Source of the DNA: CAZPBN01 sp964584935
GTDB taxonomy: Bacteria; Acidobacteriota; Aminicenantia; Aminicenantales; Aminicenantaceae
Direction of reading: 5' to 3'
DNA length: 64,000 bases
NCBI GenBank assembly: GCA_964584935.1
Contig: CAZPBN010000015.1
Location: 1-64,000, forward strand
The translations under genes were made by a program, and so were the position numbers. The notes below the pieces were generated by a model. It was not told the DNA's origin and did no database searches. It was given only the letters and a program-made list of their open reading frames with translations. This document shows positions 1 to 8,203 of this stretch, in pieces; position 1 is the stretch's first letter; each line of letters begins with the position of its first letter.

Positions 1-95
1 TGATATGATAGGATATTGCGGCTCTTCTCGGCATTTATCTCTGAAACTCCTGTTTTATATACAGCTTTGATTTTTTGTTTTTCCTGGGTAATCAT
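1..95 (-). CDS. possible start of a truncated minus-strand gene
   Basis: An open frame runs off the left edge on the minus strand. It is open from just below the neighbouring gene's stop and its first ATG is at 95. The readable peptide (MITQEKQKIKAVYKTGVSEI and onward) is charged and helical. There is no convincing ribosome binding site, and too little sequence to name it. It may be nothing more than a chance open frame. Confidence 0.2.
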   Translation of the reverse strand, partial: MITQEKQKIKAVYKTGVSEINAEKSRNILSY

Positions 96-159
96 ATCTT
101 CGAATCCATCCAGGAGGCACTCCAATTTTTTCCAGTAAAAAGCCAAAAAGGGGCTTAAA

Positions 160-1251
160 TTAAGAATTTATGGATTTTATAAGGCTTTGTCTTTGTTCCT
201 CGCTGGCATTCTTAGAAAATATATAATAAGCGAGTCTTGCTTCTGAAATCCTTTTCATAATTTTGTCATACTTAGCATGCAGTGCCTTCTCTATTTCAAC
301 CTCTCTTTTGAACCCGTTTTTTTCAAACTGTTCAACCCACCATTCCGAACCGGCACCAATGATATGGCCGTTCACAGGATAACCATAATTGTCAACGTGG
401 ACAGTCTGAAACATTCTATTTTTACGAATATCTTCTTTCCATTCTTTTATATATGCTTTAAAAATCTCGCCAAAAACAATGTCCTCTCCAAAGGCAGGGA
501 TATTACAAAAAGCCCAGCCCCCTTCGTTTAAAACCCTGTGCATATAAGAAATATACTGATCCAATTTATTGGGATTCAGATGCTCGAAAATATCCAGACC
601 CAGAATCATATCAAATGACCTTGTCAATTTCACATCTAGAAGGTCGCCAAAATGGATGTTGTCCTTTATTTCCGGATAGGCTTTTTCCAGAGCCATCTGG
701 CTTATTTCCACTCCTTCGCTGTCAATCCCTTTATCCTTCAGACACTTCATAACCGGGCCATTGGAACATCCAATATCCAGCACAGAATCAGGTTGAACAT
801 CGGAAACAATATCTGCCAGCAGTTTTTTGTCTTCATTTATTCCAAAGCTCCAGACTCCGGGCTTTTCATAATAACCGTTCTCAATAATCTTTGCTTCCAG
901 CCAGTCAAAATCTCCGGCACTCTCAGCTTGGAATATCCAAATCTTTTCCTTTTTCTCCAGGTCATAAGTCTGCCTGTATTGGTTATTTTTTTCATTCTTT
1001 ATAGGAAGCAAACGGATATTCTCTCTGATTATTTTGTTTTTAAATTCTTCTGATTCAATGATCCCCAAAACCACATCAACCCGAGACTTCCCTTCTTTCA
1101 GAAGGGATAAAAAATGAGTTTTCCCGGTTTCATCGACACCTCTTCCCAGTAATTTTTGGTAAATGGATTCCAGAAATCGGAGGTCCGATTCGGAAGAAGA
1201 CAGATTTTCCGGCGAACTCTTTTTAATCTTTGTTTTCCGTTTTCTAAACAT
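160..1251 (-). CDS. DUF4214 domain + class I SAM-dependent methyltransferase
   Basis: A 363-residue protein. Residues about 23-75 resemble DUF4214 (FLESIYQKLLGRGVDETG...), a short helical module often attached to surface-polysaccharide enzymes. Residues about 145-260 are a Rossmann methyltransferase: motif I is VLDIGCSNG (157-165), followed by an acidic strand end (EGVEIS) and the post-motif segment FDMILGLDIFEHLNP. This fits Methyltransf_11/23-type O- or C-methyltransferases that modify sugars or lipids. The substrate cannot be read from sequence. It stands alone, divergent from the FAD oxidoreductase to its right. The ATG at 1251 is the first good start. The family is fairly sure and the role is inferred from the domain pairing. 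Confidence 0.75.
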   Translation of the reverse strand: MFRKRKTKIKKSSPENLSSSESDLRFLESIYQKLLGRGVDETGKTHFLSLLKEGKSRVDVVLGIIESEEFKNKIIRENIRLLPIKNEKNNQYRQTYDLEKKEKIWIFQAESAGDFDWLEAKIIENGYYEKPGVWSFGINEDKKLLADIVSDVQPDSVLDIGCSNGPVMKCLKDKGIDSEGVEISQMALEKAYPEIKDNIHFGDLLDVKLTRSFDMILGLDIFEHLNPNKLDQYISYMHRVLNEGGWAFCNIPAFGEDIVFGEIFKAYIKEWKEDIRKNRMFQTVHVDNYGYPVNGHIIGAGSEWWVEQFEKNGFKREVEIEKALHAKYDKIMKRISEARLAYYIFSKNASEEQRQSLIKSINS

Positions 1252-1482
1252 TTTACAAGTTGAACAGTCTTTTTTTCATAATGACAATCTTATTTTAAAT
1301 AAAAACTCAATTTTTTACAAAAAAGAATTGAATACCTCAATTGTTTCACTCATAACAGAATAACCATCAAAAGGAACAAGTTCATAGAGTTTCAAACACA
1401 ATGATTTTATATGATAAAAGAAAACAGGAATGTTCTTTTTGGTGTTTGGATTTTGAGATTGAAATCTATATAATAAAAAAAA

Positions 1483-2628
1483 ATGAAAAAAACAGCAGAG
1501 GTCGCTATAATCGGCGGAGGCATCCTGGGGATATGCACAGCTTACTTTTTAGCCCAAAAAGGGCAAAAAGACATTGTTGTCTATGAAAAAGACTTCTTAG
1601 CCCAGGCATCAACCGGTTTAAGTGTGGGAGGAATACGCCAGCAGTTTACTCTTCCTTCCAATATCTTACTTTCCCGCGAAACAGTCCGGCTGTTTGAGAC
1701 TTTTAAGGAGAGATTTGAAAAAGATATAAATTTCCGCCAAGTTGGCTATCTTTTCCTAGCCCGGGAAGAAGAAACTTGGAAAGACCTGGTAGCTGGAACA
1801 GAAATCCAAAAACATTTCAAGGTCCCGGTCACAGTCCTATCTCCGGATGAGATTAAAAAACGCTGGCCCTATATCAAAGTCGATGACCTCAAGGGAGGAA
1901 CATTTTGTGAGGAAGATGGATATGCCGATCCTTATCTTGTCACCATGGCTTTTGCAGAAAAAGCCAGAAAACTTGGAGTGAGAATCGAAGAAAAAACAAA
2001 AATAACAGGGATCAAGATCCAAAACAATCAAATTGAAGCCATAGAAACGTCAAAGGGAATGGTTCACACTTCAAAACTTGTCAACACAGCAGGGCCGTGG
2101 GGCGGCGAAATATTCAAAATGGCAGGAATTGATATCCCGGTTCAACCGTTCAGGCGTCAGGTTTTTATGACCAAAGCCTTTGATTCCATTCCCAAGCCAG
2201 TGCCCATGATTATAGATACAGATGTTCACTTTTACATAAGAGGCGAACATCCCGGTCTTATAATGGGCATGAGTGATATGGAAGAACCGTCCAGTTTTAA
2301 CACCCATGTGGATTGGGATTTTCTTGAACAAGTTATAGAAGTGGCAGTACATCGAGTGCCTGTTTTAGAAAAAGCCCAGATTTTAAGGGGCTGGGCTGGA
2401 TTATACTCTGTCACTCCGGATAACAATCCGGTCATTGGCACTATCCCTGAAATCAAAGGACTCTATTTTGCCACGGGATTTTCCGGTCACGGTTTTCAAC
2501 ACGCCCCCCCCACAGGCCGTATTCTCTCGGAACTCATTGTCAAAGGATCCTCATCTTTTGATTTAAAGCCTTTTTCCTGGGATAGATATAAAAAGAAAAA
2601 ACAAAGCGAGGAGAGGAGGGTGGTTTAA
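1483..2628 (+). CDS. FAD-dependent amino-acid oxidoreductase (DAO family)
   Basis: A 381-residue flavoprotein with an N-terminal dinucleotide-binding motif (IIGGGILG, residues 9-16, then an acidic residue at the end of the second strand, VVYEKD). The C-terminal glycine-rich FAD contact GLYFATGFSGHGFQHAP is typical of the D-amino-acid oxidase / sarcosine-glycine oxidase / proline dehydrogenase-beta group. These enzymes oxidise secondary or D-amino acids to imines. One base separates it from the downstream imine reductase gene, so the two are surely co-transcribed. With a hydroxyproline dehydratase nearby, proline or a hydroxyproline isomer is the likely substrate, but that is inference. The ATG at 1483 begins right before the FAD motif; no clear Shine-Dalgarno is visible. 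Confidence 0.8.
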   Translation: MKKTAEVAIIGGGILGICTAYFLAQKGQKDIVVYEKDFLAQASTGLSVGGIRQQFTLPSNILLSRETVRLFETFKERFEKDINFRQVGYLFLAREEETWKDLVAGTEIQKHFKVPVTVLSPDEIKKRWPYIKVDDLKGGTFCEEDGYADPYLVTMAFAEKARKLGVRIEEKTKITGIKIQNNQIEAIETSKGMVHTSKLVNTAGPWGGEIFKMAGIDIPVQPFRRQVFMTKAFDSIPKPVPMIIDTDVHFYIRGEHPGLIMGMSDMEEPSSFNTHVDWDFLEQVIEVAVHRVPVLEKAQILRGWAGLYSVTPDNNPVIGTIPEIKGLYFATGFSGHGFQHAPPTGRILSELIVKGSSSFDLKPFSWDRYKKKKQSEERRVV

Positions 2629-2629
2629 C

Positions 2630-3619
2630 ATGAAAGTCACAGTTCTTTCTAAAAAGGATGTTCAAAAATCCATCACCATGACAGAGGCTATTGAGACAGT
2701 GAAAAATGCCTATATCCAGCTATCCAGAAGAAATACGGATGTGCCGCAAAGAAGCCATATTCCGGTTAAAGACAAGGGAGTCATTCTCTTTATGCCTGCT
2801 TACCTGCCTGCAGCTGAGTCTCTGGGGACCAAAATTGTATCTGTCTTCCCCGGGAATCCCGGGAAAGGATTGCCCACCGTACATGCTGTGATTGTTACCA
2901 TCGATACAGAAACCGGCCAGCCCCAAGCCGTGATGGATGGAACCTATTTAACCGCTGTACGAACCGGAGCTGCCTCTGGCGTGGCAACCGAACTTCTTGC
3001 CCGTAAAGAGGCTAAGACTGTCTGTATCATAGGAGCCGGAATTCAAGGGAGGACTCAATTGGAAGCAGTCTGTTGTGTCCGGAATATAAAAAAAGTTTTT
3101 GTCTATGATGTGAATTCAAAAGCATCCCGTGATTATATTAAAGAGATGAAAAGAAAGGGAGCTCCCCTGCCGAAGGATTTTGAAAACGTTGCATCCCTGA
3201 AAGAGGTGCTAAGGAAATCCGATATCATCTGTACAGCGACAACTTCTTTAACACCTGTATTTGATGACTCTGATTTGAAGCCAGGAACTCATATAAATGG
3301 AGTCGGTTCTTACAGGCTTGATATGCAGGAAATTCCTGAAGAAACAGTAGCGCGATCAAACGTGTTTGTCGACTCTCATAAAGCCAGCATGGCTGAAACA
3401 GGGGATTTGATCATCCCTCTTAAAAAAGGAGTGATCACAGAAGAACACATCCAAACTGAAATCGGGCAGGTTGCTGCCGGAGAAGCCCAAGGACGGAGCT
3501 CAAAAGAAGAAATCACTTTCTTTAAGTCCGTGGGAGTCGCTGTGCAGGATGTGGCTGTATCCAAATTAATCGTAGAAAAAACACTCAAACAAGGAATTGG
3601 AAAAGAAACGGAATTATGA
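2630..3619 (+). CDS. ornithine cyclodeaminase / mu-crystallin family imine reductase
   Basis: A 329-residue protein with the family's N-terminal substrate domain and a Rossmann domain (VCIIGAGIQGRTQLEAV, about residues 134-150). The conserved TGAASGVAT segment lies before it. Members include ornithine cyclodeaminase, alanine dehydrogenase and NAD(P)H-dependent delta-1-pyrroline-2-carboxylate reductase. In trans-3-hydroxyproline degradation the last activity turns the dehydratase product (pyrroline-2-carboxylate) into L-proline. The dehydratase homologue sits 2.6 kb downstream, so that is the most likely role here. The start follows a GAGAGGAGG-like site, and the gene is followed by a clear terminator. 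Family certain; the exact substrate is inferred from context. Confidence 0.82.
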   Translation: MKVTVLSKKDVQKSITMTEAIETVKNAYIQLSRRNTDVPQRSHIPVKDKGVILFMPAYLPAAESLGTKIVSVFPGNPGKGLPTVHAVIVTIDTETGQPQAVMDGTYLTAVRTGAASGVATELLARKEAKTVCIIGAGIQGRTQLEAVCCVRNIKKVFVYDVNSKASRDYIKEMKRKGAPLPKDFENVASLKEVLRKSDIICTATTSLTPVFDDSDLKPGTHINGVGSYRLDMQEIPEETVARSNVFVDSHKASMAETGDLIIPLKKGVITEEHIQTEIGQVAAGEAQGRSSKEEITFFKSVGVAVQDVAVSKLIVEKTLKQGIGKETEL

Positions 3620-3681
3620 GATTCTGAAGATTAGATTCTTAAAAGGAAAGTATTTTTACTATAATATCTTGATATACAAGT

Positions 3682-3728
3682 TGCCCCCAAAAGAGAGAAT
3701 CAAATCCCTCTAATAAAGGGGCATTTTT
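3682..3728 (+). terminator. rho-independent terminator after the imine reductase gene
   Basis: TGCCCC (3682-3687) pairs with GGGGCA (3718-3723), with an inner AGAG/CTCT stem, and is followed directly by TTTTT. The T-run lies on the plus strand, so it ends the FAD-oxidoreductase/imine-reductase transcript. The minus-strand side has no T-run. Confidence 0.7.
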
Positions 3729-3820
3729 AACTAACCACTGCCGGCACATTTTTATCCTGACAATAACAAGAGACTATGTTTGACATTCCTTCTATTCTTA
3801 TTAAAGAACTGAATTGCTTA

Positions 3821-5515
3821 TCATCTGAGGTTTTGTCTTTTACTTTTTAGACTTTTCGCAGCCTGATAAACCAGGCTCACAGCGACTCCAAAAAGCATCA
3901 AGGCAACCAAGAGAAGAAAAAAAGTCCCGATCAGATTAAAGCTTTCCGGCACTGCTTTACCAGAGAAGTAGCGGATGACCAAATTGACTTTTTCATAAAC
4001 AAGAACCACCAGTGCGGAAAGAGTGATGGCGAACATAATGAACATAGGATACTTGACAAAATGGTTTTTTATCCTCTTTTTAGCCAACCATACACTCACA
4101 GCGAGCAAGGCAATGGCAGCCAATAATTGATTGGCTGAACCGAATATAGGCCATATAGCCTGATAACTGCCTGAAAGGGCTAATATTCCCCCTGGAAGAA
4201 TTGTAAAAAAGGTGGCAACAAAGCGGTTGGTTAATAATGCTCGTATTCGGGATGGCTTTTCTGACCTAAAAAATTCCTGGAAGGTAAAGCGTCCCAATCT
4301 TGTGGCTGTGTCCAGAGATGTTAAAGCAAATTCAGCGACAGCCATGGCTGCAAATACAATGCCAATTTTAACAGGGATGCCTAATCTTGATATAAATCCA
4401 CCCACTCCATTGGCAAAAAGAGTTATGGGATCCGCATTCCCCCCCTGGGGAAAAAATTGCTGATATTCAGAAGGGATTAATATTATGGCTGTAATCAAAG
4501 CGATGACTGCTAGAAGTCCTTCTATCAGCATTCCCCCGTATCCAACTGGGCGGGCATCCGTTTCACAGTTCAGCTGTTTGGATGTTGTTCCCGATGCCAC
4601 CAGGGAATGGAATCCTGAAATCGCTCCACAGGCTACTGTCACAAACAGGATGGGAAATAACAATCCCAAACTTGGATGGGAAAAGCCTGTAAATGCTGGA
4701 AACTTTATGGAAGGATTAGCAATGAGAATTCCAAAAAAACTAAAAATCAAAACTAGATATAAAAGATTAGAGTTTAAGTAATCCCTGGGCTGAAGAAGAA
4801 TCCAAACCGGCGTGACAGAAGCAATAAAAATATAACCAAGGATAATCAATGTCCACACTAACTGGGCTTGGGCTTTATCAGGGGAAAACACTATAGGAAA
4901 TTGGTTCCCTATCCAGATGCAAATGATTAAAAGGGTAACGCCTACCAGAGTTGCCGTTAACAGACCTGTTTTCATCCTGTATATGGAAAATCCAAAGACA
5001 ACGGCAAGTAAAATAAAGAGAAAGGAAGCTGTGCTGACTTCAGGAGTTGAAACGAATGTTTTGGCTACAAGAATAACGAAAGCAGCGACCACAAGGACCA
5101 GAGTAAACCAGGCAAAAATCAAGAAAAGTATTTTCCCGTGAATCCCGATATGCTCTTCAATGACTTTCCCTATAGACCGCCCTTTATGGCGGGCAGAGGC
5201 AATCAGAGAAGTGAAGTCATGAACGGCGCCCATAAATACATTTCCGAAAATAATCCACAGAAATACAGGAATCCAACCGAAAACGGCAGCCGTAATAGGT
5301 CCTATAATAGGGGCTGCCCCAGCAATAGAGGCGAAATGATGTCCCAGTAAAACAGGCCACTTGGCAGGAACATAGTCGACTCCGTCTTTCATGGTGTGAC
5401 AGGGAGTCTTATTTTTTAGGTCAAGACCGATTTTCCTTGCCAAATACTTGCCGTAAAAGACATATCCTAGAATGAATGCCCCTATGGCTATAATAAGAAT
5501 GAATGCAGAAGGCAT
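3821..5515 (-). CDS. cstA: carbon starvation protein CstA, peptide/pyruvate transporter family
   Basis: A 564-residue, very hydrophobic protein with about 15 membrane segments. The family signature is visible near the N-terminus: residues KWPVLLGHHFASIAGAAPI then GPITAAVFGWIP. CstA-type carriers import peptides or pyruvate under carbon limitation. Length is in the short-form range (full E. coli CstA is about 700). AAGGA lies just ahead of the ATG at 5515, and a TTGACA promoter is close upstream. It is convergent with the imine reductase operon and close to the hydroxyproline genes, which fits growth on peptides. The transported substrate is not determinable. Confidence 0.9.
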   Translation of the reverse strand: MPSAFILIIAIGAFILGYVFYGKYLARKIGLDLKNKTPCHTMKDGVDYVPAKWPVLLGHHFASIAGAAPIIGPITAAVFGWIPVFLWIIFGNVFMGAVHDFTSLIASARHKGRSIGKVIEEHIGIHGKILFLIFAWFTLVLVVAAFVILVAKTFVSTPEVSTASFLFILLAVVFGFSIYRMKTGLLTATLVGVTLLIICIWIGNQFPIVFSPDKAQAQLVWTLIILGYIFIASVTPVWILLQPRDYLNSNLLYLVLIFSFFGILIANPSIKFPAFTGFSHPSLGLLFPILFVTVACGAISGFHSLVASGTTSKQLNCETDARPVGYGGMLIEGLLAVIALITAIILIPSEYQQFFPQGGNADPITLFANGVGGFISRLGIPVKIGIVFAAMAVAEFALTSLDTATRLGRFTFQEFFRSEKPSRIRALLTNRFVATFFTILPGGILALSGSYQAIWPIFGSANQLLAAIALLAVSVWLAKKRIKNHFVKYPMFIMFAITLSALVVLVYEKVNLVIRYFSGKAVPESFNLIGTFFLLLVALMLFGVAVSLVYQAAKSLKSKRQNLR

Positions 5516-5533
5516 TTTTTTCCTTAACAGAAT

Positions 5534-5563
5534 TCTATATCATAAGAAATTAAATCGTGTCAA
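5534..5563 (-). promoter_or_regulatory. probable promoter of cstA
   Basis: On the minus strand TTGACA (5563-5558), 18-bp spacer, TATAGA (5539-5534). The predicted start of transcription lies about a dozen bases before the cstA ATG. Confidence 0.45.
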
Positions 5564-5815
5564 ACTTTTCCAATCATCCTCATATTATTTGAAGACCATA
5601 TACATTTTTCTATCAATCAACATGGATTATGCATGATGCATCAAAAATATGATAAAATTCCCAAATATTTGGGGAAGCTTCCTTCTATTATCACAGGAGT
5701 TCCCCCAAAAATTGATCAAGTCTTAACGTAACGTTTATAATCATTAAGTTAATCAAATCTTAAAGTGGAAAACCAATTTTTGGGGGCACCTTTTCAAGCC
5801 CCCTTCCCCCCAAAT

Positions 5816-6074
5816 GAAGCTTCCCCCATTTTTTTCTTCATAAACTGGGAAATAAGAATTGAAGGAAAGTTCAGGAGTAAAAGATGAGAGGATCAGGTTA
5901 TATGGGTGAGAAAACCGTTTGAAGGCCGAGCGGGCATGGTTCCTCGAAGAGGAGAGCGAGGCCTGAAATCGAGCTGGATTTTCATCGCTGGTGAAAATCC
6001 TGCGTGTTTTTGAACCCATTAACCTGATCCATTTCATTATTATTACCCTATAAAGAAAAAAATGGGGGAACTTC
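5816..6074. repeat. 259-bp palindromic element with terminal inverted repeats
   Basis: The left end (5816-5842, GAAGCTTCCCCC followed by ATTTTTTTCTTCATA) is the reverse complement, with a one-base indel and one mismatch, of the right end (6047-6074). Inside, 5890-5915 (GGATCAGGTTA, then TGGGT and AAAAC) pairs with 6006-6030, and 5976-6000 folds as GGATTTTCA/TGAAAATCC with a 7-base loop. The core (about 5920-6005) is richer in G+C than its surroundings. No transposase is encoded; long frames across it are products of the palindrome. The rest of the 5516-6218 gap holds another inverted pair, 5697-5712 with 5772-5787 (CCCCCAAAAATTG / CAATTTTTGGGGG). It looks like a MITE-type element or a degraded structured repeat. 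Confidence 0.7.
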
Positions 6075-6089
6075 AATCTATTATCATTA

Positions 6090-6118
6090 TTGACTAAAAA
6101 GTTTGATTTTAGTATGAT
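6090..6118 (+). promoter_or_regulatory. promoter of the hydroxyproline dehydratase gene
   Basis: TTGACT (6090-6095), 17-bp spacer, TATGAT (6113-6118). It lies 15 bp downstream of a GGGGGAACTTC box (6064-6074), the same arrangement seen before tRNA-Val and before the thioredoxin gene at 43.2 kb. The gene start at 6219 is about 95 bases downstream. Confidence 0.7.
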
Positions 6119-6218
6119 AAACAAGGTTAAAGACGGGAAAAAGAAAGAAAAAAATACATCAATAAATTTGTTGAGGCAAAGCATCCAATAAAGATGTAAA
6201 AAAAACGGAAGCCACAAA

Positions 6219-7247
6219 ATGTCAGTAAACAAAGCGTCCAATTCAAAAATGATGAAAATAACAGCGATTGATACACATGTTGCCGGAGAACCTCTGCGTA
6301 TAATCAAAGAAGGGTTTCCTGAAATCCAAGGGAAGACCATGCTTGAAAAAAGAAAATACGCTAGAAAATTCTTTGATAATCTCCGGACAGCCTTGATGTG
6401 GGAGCCCAGAGGTCATGCCGATATGTATGGCTGTATCATCACAGAACCTGTCACTTCTGACGGAGATATAGGTGTTCTTTTTATGCATAATGAAGGATTC
6501 AGCACAATGTGCGGTCATGGAATCATAGGCCTGGCAACCACAGCGGTGGAAACAGATCTTATATCTCTTAAAAATAATGAACCAATGATTAAAATCGACA
6601 CTCCCGCAGGGAGGGTTACAGCCAAAGTTTCAATTGAAAATAACAGAGTTCAAAAAGTTTCTTTCACTAATGTTCCTTCTTTTGTCTATTCTATGGACCA
6701 GGAAGTGGATGTGCCGGGTTTCGGGCTGATCCGGTATGATATCGCCTTTGGAGGAGCATTTTATGCCATATGTCATTCAGAAAAGCTCGGATTGAACCTT
6801 ATTCCTCAAAGTTTTCAGCTTCTCGTCCATACAGGAAGAGCAATAAAACATGCTGTTATTGAACATAAGTCCATTCAACATCCCTTTGAAGAAGATATGG
6901 GCTTTCTGTACGGAACCATCTTTGTTGCCCCTTCTGATGAAAAAGACTCCCACAGCAGGAATGTCTGCGTGTTTGCAGACGGTGAAATTGATAGAAGTCC
7001 TACAGGAACAGGTGTGAGTGCCCGGGCAGCTCTCCATTACACACGGGGAGAACTTGAGGTCGGAGAAAAATTTAAGGTCGAAAGCATACTGGGAACAAGT
7101 TTTACAGGATGGGTCGTTGAAGAAACGAAATTCGGACCCTATAATGCGATTATTCCAGAGATTGAAGGCAGTGCTTACATAACAGGGATCAATGATTTTC
7201 TCATAGATCCAAAAGACCCTCTCCGGTACGGATTCCTGCTTCGATAA
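6219..7247 (+). CDS. trans-3-hydroxy-L-proline dehydratase (proline racemase family)
   Basis: A 342-residue proline-racemase-fold enzyme. The N-terminal HVAGEPLRI motif and the first active-site cysteine (FSTMCGHGIIG, Cys98) are present. The second catalytic position, Cys in racemases and 4-hydroxyproline epimerases, is Thr262 here (DRSPTGTG). That Cys/Thr pair is the known signature of trans-3-hydroxy-L-proline dehydratases, which remove water to give pyrroline-2-carboxylate. An OCD-family imine reductase and an amino-acid flavoprotein lie 2.6 kb upstream, completing a route to proline and beyond. The substrate occurs in type IV collagen. GGAAG precedes the ATG at 6219; ATG codons at 6249 and 6252 are alternatives that would remove ten or so poorly conserved residues. 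Confidence 0.85.
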   Translation: MSVNKASNSKMMKITAIDTHVAGEPLRIIKEGFPEIQGKTMLEKRKYARKFFDNLRTALMWEPRGHADMYGCIITEPVTSDGDIGVLFMHNEGFSTMCGHGIIGLATTAVETDLISLKNNEPMIKIDTPAGRVTAKVSIENNRVQKVSFTNVPSFVYSMDQEVDVPGFGLIRYDIAFGGAFYAICHSEKLGLNLIPQSFQLLVHTGRAIKHAVIEHKSIQHPFEEDMGFLYGTIFVAPSDEKDSHSRNVCVFADGEIDRSPTGTGVSARAALHYTRGELEVGEKFKVESILGTSFTGWVVEETKFGPYNAIIPEIEGSAYITGINDFLIDPKDPLRYGFLLR

Positions 7248-7341
7248 TTTTTGTTATAAAATTTGAATTCGCCTTTTTATGAATGAATCTTTTATTTAAT
7301 ATAGATTCAATTGAAACACATTAAAAGAAAGGAAAAAAACA

Positions 7342-7635
7342 ATGGTTTTAGCAGAATTAGCAATTTTTCCCACCAGCGAAGGGACATCTGTGAGTCAATA
7401 TGTGAAAGAAGTGATAAAGGAAATCGAAGCATCGGGGCTGAAAAGCAAAACAGGCGGCATGTCAACAACTATCGAATCTCCTGATATACAAACACTATTC
7501 AAAGTCATTGAAAAAGTCCACGATATTCTTGTCAAAATGGATGTCAAAAGAATTCATATTGACCTGCGGGTTGATCACCGGCTGGACAAAGAATCTTCGA
7601 TTGACTCAAAACTTCAATCTATTGGAAAATCTTAA
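7342..7635 (+). CDS. MTH1187-family thiamine-binding protein
   Basis: A 97-residue alpha/beta protein matching the MTH1187/YkoF-type family (ELAIFPTSEGTSVSQYV at the N-terminus, VKRIHIDLRVDHR in the C-terminal third). Family members are ferredoxin-like oligomers that bind thiamine or related ligands in the cytoplasm. AAAGGA lies a few bases before the ATG. It is followed at about 40 bases by trmO and probably shares its transcript. No thiamine riboswitch was seen upstream. Confidence 0.8.
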   Translation: MVLAELAIFPTSEGTSVSQYVKEVIKEIEASGLKSKTGGMSTTIESPDIQTLFKVIEKVHDILVKMDVKRIHIDLRVDHRLDKESSIDSKLQSIGKS

Positions 7636-7676
7636 ATAACGCCTGGAAACTGAATGTGTGTTCGCAAGAGAAGAAT

Positions 7677-8153
7677 ATGATTCAATTGAAACCCATAGGA
7701 ATCATCCACACACCATTCAGACAACTGGAAGGCATGCCGATCCAACCAGCCGGGGCGGAAGGAGTGAAAGGGACAATCGAAGTGTTTGAGGAATTCCAAT
7801 CCGGCCTGAAAGATCTCGATGAGTTCTCCCACATCATACTGCTCTATCATTTCCACCGTAGTCAGGGTTTTAAACTGGAAGTCGTCCCCTACATGGACAC
7901 TCGACCTCACGGTCTTTTTGCGACTCGCGCCCCGAAAAGGCCGAATCCCATCGGCTTGTCGGTTGTCCAACTCAATGGGATTAACAATGGCAAACTTCTT
8001 ATTCAGAATGTCGATATTCTGGATGGTACCCCTTTGCTTGATATTAAACCGTATGTGCCTGAGTTTGATAATCATGAAAAGATCCGTACAGGATGGCTTG
8101 AGCAAAACCGGAAAACAGTGGGAAAGCGTAAATCGGACGATAGATTCAAATAG
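7677..8153 (+). CDS. trmO: tRNA m6t6A37 methyltransferase TrmO family
   Basis: The UPF0066/TrmO fold is recognisable throughout: PIGIIHTPFR at the N-terminus, YMDTRPHGLFATRAPKRPNPIG in the SAM-binding core, and GTPLLDIKPYVPEFD near the end. Characterised members methylate N6 of threonylcarbamoyladenosine at position 37 of tRNA. At about 158 residues it is the short form, lacking the C-terminal domain of the E. coli protein. I chose the ATG at 7677 because AGAGAAG precedes it and the family motif begins a few residues in; an in-frame ATG at 7656 would add seven residues. It is convergent with the SelB-like gene. Confidence 0.85.
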   Translation: MIQLKPIGIIHTPFRQLEGMPIQPAGAEGVKGTIEVFEEFQSGLKDLDEFSHIILLYHFHRSQGFKLEVVPYMDTRPHGLFATRAPKRPNPIGLSVVQLNGINNGKLLIQNVDILDGTPLLDIKPYVPEFDNHEKIRTGWLEQNRKTVGKRKSDDRFK

Positions 8154-8203
8154 AATGTTAACTGAAAAAAAGAATGACAGGGATAACAATAAGAGTTAAA
8201 ATC

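Noticed and set aside
5753..6340. 195-codon minus-strand frame over the 5.8-6.1 kb element
   Set aside because: It spans the inverted repeats and overlaps the dehydratase start; the peptide is a translation of the palindrome.
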